Origin: an uncultured Thermogutta sp.
GTDB taxonomy: Bacteria; Planctomycetota; Planctomycetia; Pirellulales; Thermoguttaceae
Direction of reading: 5' to 3'
Assembly (NCBI GenBank): GCA_937128505.1
Contig: CAKZMM010000189.1
Location: forward strand, 45,268 to 109,267
DNA length: 64,000 nt
Every line of letters starts with the position of its first letter. Position 1 is the stretch's first letter. Both the position numbers and the translations under genes were made by a program. Under the pieces are notes generated by a model, which saw only the letters and a list, made by a program, of their open reading frames with translations, made no database searches and was not told the DNA's origin. Below are positions 55,822 to 64,000 of the stretch, in pieces.

Positions 55822-56208
55822 ATTGTTGATTTTTGAAAGTTTTCTGGCGGTTATCGAAAACCTCACACGACAGAAAATGGTGGATTTGTTACGAGAGCAG
55901 AGGGTTTTGGGCAAAATTTTTTCGGGGCTTTGGAGCGTTCTAAGTGAGTCGACTTCGACCCGATCTGTTACGGGTGCTCCAGGCCGAAAAGGCGTGGAAA
56001 AGGGCGGACAAAAACGACACAGAAAGTTAATCCTTCTTACCGCACTTTCGCGCCGTGTGTTATGAGCGGCTGCATTGTGAACCTCCGTGTGGATTCGGGG
56101 TGCTAGCGGGTCGGTAAAATCGGTCCTTTGATAGCAATACTCTGCGAAGGGTGTACTTTTTTTGCCATCGCCGAACGGTTGTAAAACCGGGCAAGGAGCC
56201 GTTGCTGG
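55822..56208. other. 387-bp gap inside the atp cluster
   Basis: Between the AtpI-like gene and atpB. No gene, strong hairpin or repeat recognised. Such a gap inside an atp operon is unusual. Confidence 0.45.
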
Positions 56209-57078
56209 ATGCTGGACATAGCCGAAGCGGGCAAACACGTTAAAGATGCGTACGAATTTCATATTCCGTACTTTTTGTGGACTTGGCTTCCCGATAGTCT
56301 CAAAGGGGATCACCCGCATCCGGGGAGTATTCCCTTGCCCAAGATCGATTTTTGGGGTCTTGAGTTTCAGATCACCAAATTCATGGTTTTGGAGGTCGTT
56401 GCCGGCCTCCTAATGATTCTGATCTTCGTGCCGTTGGCTTGGCGGATGTCGCGGGGAAGCACCCCGCGCGGAAAGTTCTGGAATCTGTTCGAAGCGATTC
56501 TGCTTTTTTTGCGCGACAAGGTGGCGCGGCCTGCCATTGGTCACAAATATGCGGACCGATTCCTCCCGTTTATCTGGACGGTCTTTTTCTTTGTGCTTTT
56601 TTGTAATTTGTTGGGGCTTTTCCCCTGGGCGGGTTCACCCACCGGCTCACTGGCGGTAACGGCAGCTCTTTCCGGCGTTACTCTTGCCACCGTGATCGGA
56701 ACGGGAATGGCCATCCACGGACCGGTGAATTATTGGATCGGATTGGTTCCGCATTTGGATCTTCCGTTCCTCCTTGGCTTGATGCTGAAGCCGATGCTAT
56801 TTGCGATTGAGGTAGTTGGCCTTTTAATTAAGCACGTGGTGTTGGCGGTGCGGCTTTTGGCCAATATGTTTGCAGGACACCTCGTTTTGGCGGTAATTAC
56901 GGGCTTTATCGCTGCCACAGCGCAGTTATCGATACCGTTGTGGTTGACGGTGACTATTTCCAGCGTCCTGGGGGCCACCGCTATTAACCTTTTGGAGCTT
57001 TTCGTCGCCTTCCTCCAAGCCTACATTTTTGCTTTTCTATCCTCGATTTTCATCGGGATGGCAGTACACCTCCATTAA
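56209..57078 (+). CDS. atpB: ATP synthase Fo subunit a
   Basis: Forms the proton half-channels beside the c-ring. 289 residues, five to six hydrophobic helices. The essential arginine is Arg215 in LIKHVVLAVRLLANMFAGH. The late helix ELFVAFLQAYIFAFLSSIFIG is also typical. N-terminus has the periplasmic AYEFHIPYF segment. Followed by atpE after 101 bp. Confidence 0.95.
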   Translation: MLDIAEAGKHVKDAYEFHIPYFLWTWLPDSLKGDHPHPGSIPLPKIDFWGLEFQITKFMVLEVVAGLLMILIFVPLAWRMSRGSTPRGKFWNLFEAILLFLRDKVARPAIGHKYADRFLPFIWTVFFFVLFCNLLGLFPWAGSPTGSLAVTAALSGVTLATVIGTGMAIHGPVNYWIGLVPHLDLPFLLGLMLKPMLFAIEVVGLLIKHVVLAVRLLANMFAGHLVLAVITGFIAATAQLSIPLWLTVTISSVLGATAINLLELFVAFLQAYIFAFLSSIFIGMAVHLH

Positions 57079-57179
57079 CCTTCGAAACCTATGAAGTTCG
57101 GTCGGTATTGTTGTGGTAAGAAGGCTAAGCGTTATTGTTGTTGCGTGGGGTACCTTTAGCGTTTAAGGAGAGTTAAATC

Positions 57180-57554
57180 GTGAAGCAACTCGGAATCTGG
57201 TTCACTTTTGCATTGACCGTTGCGCTTTTGATCGGTGGAACCGCTTTTGCCCAGGTGGAGCCGGCACCGGCTGAGCAGCCGGCAGCCGAAGCAGCTCCCA
57301 TGCGACCTGCTCCCGGGTTTTTCTCCCTTTACTTGGGAGGGGCTGTGGGAGGTGCGTTGGCGGCGGGGCTCATCATTTTGGGCGCGGCCACGGGTATCAG
57401 TCGTTTGGGCGCGACGGCGGTAGAAAGTATGGCGCGGCAGCCAGAGGTTTCGGGGAGCATTCAGACCTCCATGATCATTGCGGCGGCTTTGATCGAAGGA
57501 ATTACGTTTTTTGCGTTGATCGTGGCGATGCTGGCAGTGTTCCGGCCCTATTGA
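57180..57554 (+). CDS. atpE: ATP synthase Fo subunit c
   Basis: c-ring subunit. 124 residues, longer than the usual 75-85 because an N-terminal signal peptide (FTFALTVALLIGGTAFAQ) and a Pro/Ala/Glu-rich linker precede the two core helices. Helix 1 is GGAVGGALAAGLIILGAA; the polar loop ARQPE and helix 2 with the ion-binding Glu106 (ALIEGITFFALIVAML) follow. The residue after the Glu is Gly rather than the Ser/Thr pattern of sodium rings, so proton coupling is likely. TAAGGAGAG precedes GTG 57180. Confidence 0.95.
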   Translation: MKQLGIWFTFALTVALLIGGTAFAQVEPAPAEQPAAEAAPMRPAPGFFSLYLGGAVGGALAAGLIILGAATGISRLGATAVESMARQPEVSGSIQTSMIIAAALIEGITFFALIVAMLAVFRPY

Positions 57555-57576
57555 GCCCCGAATGCGAGGTGGACGA

Positions 57577-58443
57577 ATGCTGGCCTTCGTGAAACCCGTG
57601 CTCCCCTTGTTGGTGGGGTTGGGGAGCTACCTGGCCGTCGTTGTCGGGATAGACCCGCTCAAGGTTGCCGGGTCGAGCGGGAAAGTCGCTGGGCCACAAT
57701 CGGCCCCAGTTTTTTGGGTAGCATCGCCGGATGTGCTCGGGGTAGGCTTGCTGGGTGTGCCTGAGTTTGCCGCGGCAACCTCGGCGGTGACCGCACCCGA
57801 GGTTCCGGCCAATAATAAGGCGATGGTTGCAGGAGAATCGGCCGCCGAGCATCCCGGTGGGCATGGCGGGGATTATCACGGAACTTCGCACGCGGAAGAA
57901 GAAGGTCCTCCGGTTAACCCCTTGGAATTTCGAACGGATTTGGCCCTTTGGACAGCCGTGGTTTTCGTCGTGCTCATGGTGGTCCTTTGGAAGTTTGCTT
58001 GGGGGCCGATAGCCGCTGCTTTGGACAAGCGCGAGCAGCAGATCGCCGAGCATTTGGCATCGGCCGAAAAGCACCACGAAGAGGCCAAAGCGCTCTTGGA
58101 ACAATATAAGCAGCAGCTTGCCGCGGCTGAGCAGGAGGTTCAGCGAATGCTCGGTGCGGGCCGCGAGGAGGCGGAACGGCTTGCGGCGGAAATCATCGCT
58201 AAGGCGCAGGCCGAAGCGGAAGCCCTGCATCGACGCCGCCTGGCGGAGTTGGAGGAAGCGCGACGAGAAGCCCTTCATGAGCTCGGTTCGCATGCCGCGG
58301 AGTTGGCCGTGGAGCTTGCCAGCCGAATCCTTCGCAGCCAATTGGATCCCCAAAGCCACCATCGGCTGATGGAAGTGGCTTTAGAGCAATTGGCAACCGT
58401 TGGCGCGTCGGAAAATACGGAAGGTAATGATGGACGAAGTTAA
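57577..58443 (+). CDS. atpF: ATP synthase Fo subunit b, long form
   Basis: Peripheral-stalk subunit. 288 residues from ATG 57577, preceded by GAGGTGG; the ATG at 57562 lacks a site. About 115 residues precede the membrane helix (LALWTAVVFVVLMVVLWKF), including a first hydrophobic segment (LPLLVGLGSYLAVVVGI) and a His/Gly-rich stretch (HPGGHGGDYHGTSH). This extension is not part of standard b. It probably contains a signal peptide and a periplasmic part. The stalk is a long coiled coil with many Ala/Glu (EEAKALLEQYKQQLAAAEQE) and the usual KREQQIAEHL start. Only 22 bp after atpE. Confidence 0.93.
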   Translation: MLAFVKPVLPLLVGLGSYLAVVVGIDPLKVAGSSGKVAGPQSAPVFWVASPDVLGVGLLGVPEFAAATSAVTAPEVPANNKAMVAGESAAEHPGGHGGDYHGTSHAEEEGPPVNPLEFRTDLALWTAVVFVVLMVVLWKFAWGPIAAALDKREQQIAEHLASAEKHHEEAKALLEQYKQQLAAAEQEVQRMLGAGREEAERLAAEIIAKAQAEAEALHRRRLAELEEARREALHELGSHAAELAVELASRILRSQLDPQSHHRLMEVALEQLATVGASENTEGNDGRS

Positions 58444-58772
58444 CCCAGCTCACACTGTGGAGCATGGGCTGGGCGTCGAGCGATAGTTTCACCGAGTGGT
58501 ATCAATCCAAAAAAGGGGTGCTCAATCATCACACGATGGGTCCGCGGGTAATCGATCCGTGTAGAGTTGGCCTCAATCGGGGTTGCCAAGGAGTTCTTTA
58601 AGGGAAAACGCACGAGGCTGGTGCCGCGTGTTGTTGCACGGCGCAAATTTTGCCGGGCCTTACGTCTCGTGGAGTATTCAGCTTTTATGGGTACCGTGTT
58701 AACGGGTTTTTGCCTTCGCTCTGGGGCCATGGTAGCACCGTGATGGGAGAAGGGGGTTCAAGGCAGAAGAGC
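58444..58772. other. 329-bp gap between atpF and atpH
   Basis: No gene or clear structure; part of it could be the N-terminus of a longer AtpH if an upstream start is used (frame open from 58650). Long for an atp operon. Confidence 0.4.
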
Positions 58773-60912
<2,140 letters not shown>

Positions 60913-61028
60913 GAAATGGGGGTTCGCGGCTTGGGAAGAACAATTTGTTTAGGCACGAGGAAAGACAGTTAGCCGGTGACACCAAAAACGCGGGCAAATC
61001 AAAAAACTCTGCGCGGAGATGAGTCGAG

Positions 61029-61925
61029 ATGGTAAAAGCTCGGACGGTCAATAAAAGACGTCGGGCTATCCGAAATATCCGCAAAATCACGCGGACCATG
61101 GAGCTCATCGCCACGGCGCGATTTCGCCGGGCCGCAGAGCGGGCTCTGGCAGCCGGGCGATACTCGGATCAATTGGGCCAGTTCGTCCGACGATTCAATA
61201 GCGCGGGGGTCTTTCAAGACTTTGAGCTTTGGAACGGCCGATCGACCGTCCGCAATATCCGACTCCTGATGTTAACCGCCAATCGCGGGCTATGCGGCGG
61301 CTACAATACAAGCATAGTACGGCTTGCTGCGGCGCATTGGCAGCGCTTGCAGGCATCAGGAGTAGGATTGCAAATGGAAATAAGCGGCAAACGGGGCATC
61401 TCCGCGATGCGATTTCGGGGTCTGCCGGCGGCGGCTACCTTTACTCATTTCGACGATCGACCCAAATGGCAGGATGTTGAAGTGTTGGCGGATCGGTATT
61501 TGCAGGAGTTTGTCGACGGGCAGTTGGATCGCCTAGAAGTCATCTATATGCGCTTTGATTCGCTCAGCCGCCAAACCCCCGCCGTGGAGACCCTTCTTCC
61601 TTTGAGAGAGGTTTGGGGCGAGGGGAGAAATGGTACGCAGGAAAGTAAACGGGAGGAAATTCAATACGATTACTATCCAGGCCCGGGGGAGCTTGCAAAG
61701 GTGTTGCTGCCGGCGGCCTTTCGGGCTCGCCTGTATAAATGCTTCTGTGATGCGGGAGCCAGTGAGCAGATTGCGCGAATGGTGAGCATGCGGGCAGCGA
61801 CGGAGAATGCCGAAACGATGCTCGGGCAGCTCAATATGATGTACAACCGGGCTCGGCAAACTCAGATTACCTCCGAACTTTTGGAGGTGCTTTCTGCCGC
61901 TGAGGCCCTTGCGCGGCAGTTCTGA
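61029..61925 (+). CDS. atpG: ATP synthase F1 subunit gamma
   Basis: Central rotor shaft. 298 residues. The N-terminal helix contains RRAIRNIRKITRTMELIATA, diagnostic for gamma, and the C-terminal helix ends MRAATENAETMLGQLNMMYN. The Rossmann-like middle part has MLTANRGLCGGYN. Starts 116 bp after atpA; weak GAGATG site. Intact. Confidence 0.96.
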   Translation: MVKARTVNKRRRAIRNIRKITRTMELIATARFRRAAERALAAGRYSDQLGQFVRRFNSAGVFQDFELWNGRSTVRNIRLLMLTANRGLCGGYNTSIVRLAAAHWQRLQASGVGLQMEISGKRGISAMRFRGLPAAATFTHFDDRPKWQDVEVLADRYLQEFVDGQLDRLEVIYMRFDSLSRQTPAVETLLPLREVWGEGRNGTQESKREEIQYDYYPGPGELAKVLLPAAFRARLYKCFCDAGASEQIARMVSMRAATENAETMLGQLNMMYNRARQTQITSELLEVLSAAEALARQF

Positions 61926-63869
<1,944 letters not shown>

Positions 63870-63931
63870 GTGCGGTGTGCTGAAGGCTATGGAGGCTCAG
63901 ATGGCTTCGCAAACCGCGGAGATTTAGTCTG

Positions 63932-64000
63932 ATGGCTGAGCGCTTGCTTCGTTGCACGGTCTTCACTCCCGAACGGACGGTCCTCGACCAATCGGCGGAT
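63932..64000 (+). CDS. atpC: ATP synthase F1 subunit epsilon, 3' partial
   Basis: The first 23 codons before the window ends: MAERLLRCTVFTPERTVLDQ and three more. The VxTPERTVLD motif is the standard beginning of epsilon, and the place after atpD fits. GGAGA lies about ten bases upstream of ATG 63932. The rest of the gene is outside the window. Confidence 0.88.
   Translation, partial: MAERLLRCTVFTPERTVLDQSAD

Overview
The window looks like a chromosomal segment of a Planctomycetota bacterium, probably near Pirellulales/Thermoguttaceae (inference from gene content, no search run). Pointers are the large secreted PQQ-type beta-propeller proteins, a HzsA-related cytochrome-like protein, a Tat-exported Gfo/Idh/MocA oxidoreductase, a C25 (gingipain-type) peptidase with a planctomycete-style C-terminal repeat tail, a DUF3604 protein, and core genes in an unusual arrangement. 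No tRNA, rRNA, transposase, phage gene or CRISPR array was found.

Layout. 3-4205: end of a giant C25 peptidase (5' end outside the window). 5114-8494: bioB, truD and a YkgJ-type cysteine-cluster protein. 9375-17329: PQQ/Rossmann fusion, small membrane protein, M28 lipoprotein peptidase, UbiD decarboxylase. 18211-22160: cysC, Tat-Gfo/Idh/MocA, DUF4105 lipoprotein. 23446-29787: information-processing cluster rplY, pth, rpsF, ssb, rplI, dnaB, all plus strand. 30231-35440 (minus): ADP-forming acyl-CoA synthetase fused to a GNAT domain, and a membrane PIN-TRAM protein with a small upstream ORF. 36801-38719: two plus-strand genes of unknown function. 38923-42342: divergent pair of an NrpR-type nitrogen regulator and an archaeal-type FMN glutamate synthase. 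42842-51513 (minus): three large exported proteins (DUF3604, PQQ propeller, HzsA-related). 53134-54369: ribBA. 55013-64000: F1Fo ATP synthase genes atpZ, atpI, atpB, atpE, atpF, atpH, atpA, atpG, atpD and the first 23 codons of atpC.

Two things stand out beyond the genes. First, about 30% of the window is non-coding, and almost every long gap carries its own short tandem or near-tandem direct repeat (periods 11 to 62 bp). The units are unrelated between loci, and in at least two cases the array overlaps a gene's stop codon. Second, several gaps hold RNA-like structure: a four-segment alternating hairpin ending in a T-tract between nrpR and the glutamate synthase gene (attenuator-like), a three-way-junction leader upstream of ribBA without a recognisable FMN-riboswitch consensus, and a three-hairpin element with a terminator after the glutamate synthase gene.

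How the genes work together: the ribosomal/replication cluster and the ATP synthase cluster are functional units. nrpR with the glutamate synthase is a plausible nitrogen-control unit. The exported proteins (42.8-51.5 kb, 9.4-12.8 kb, 14.0-15.0 kb) suggest a periplasm-rich lifestyle of organic-matter breakdown, but their substrates cannot be read from the sequence.
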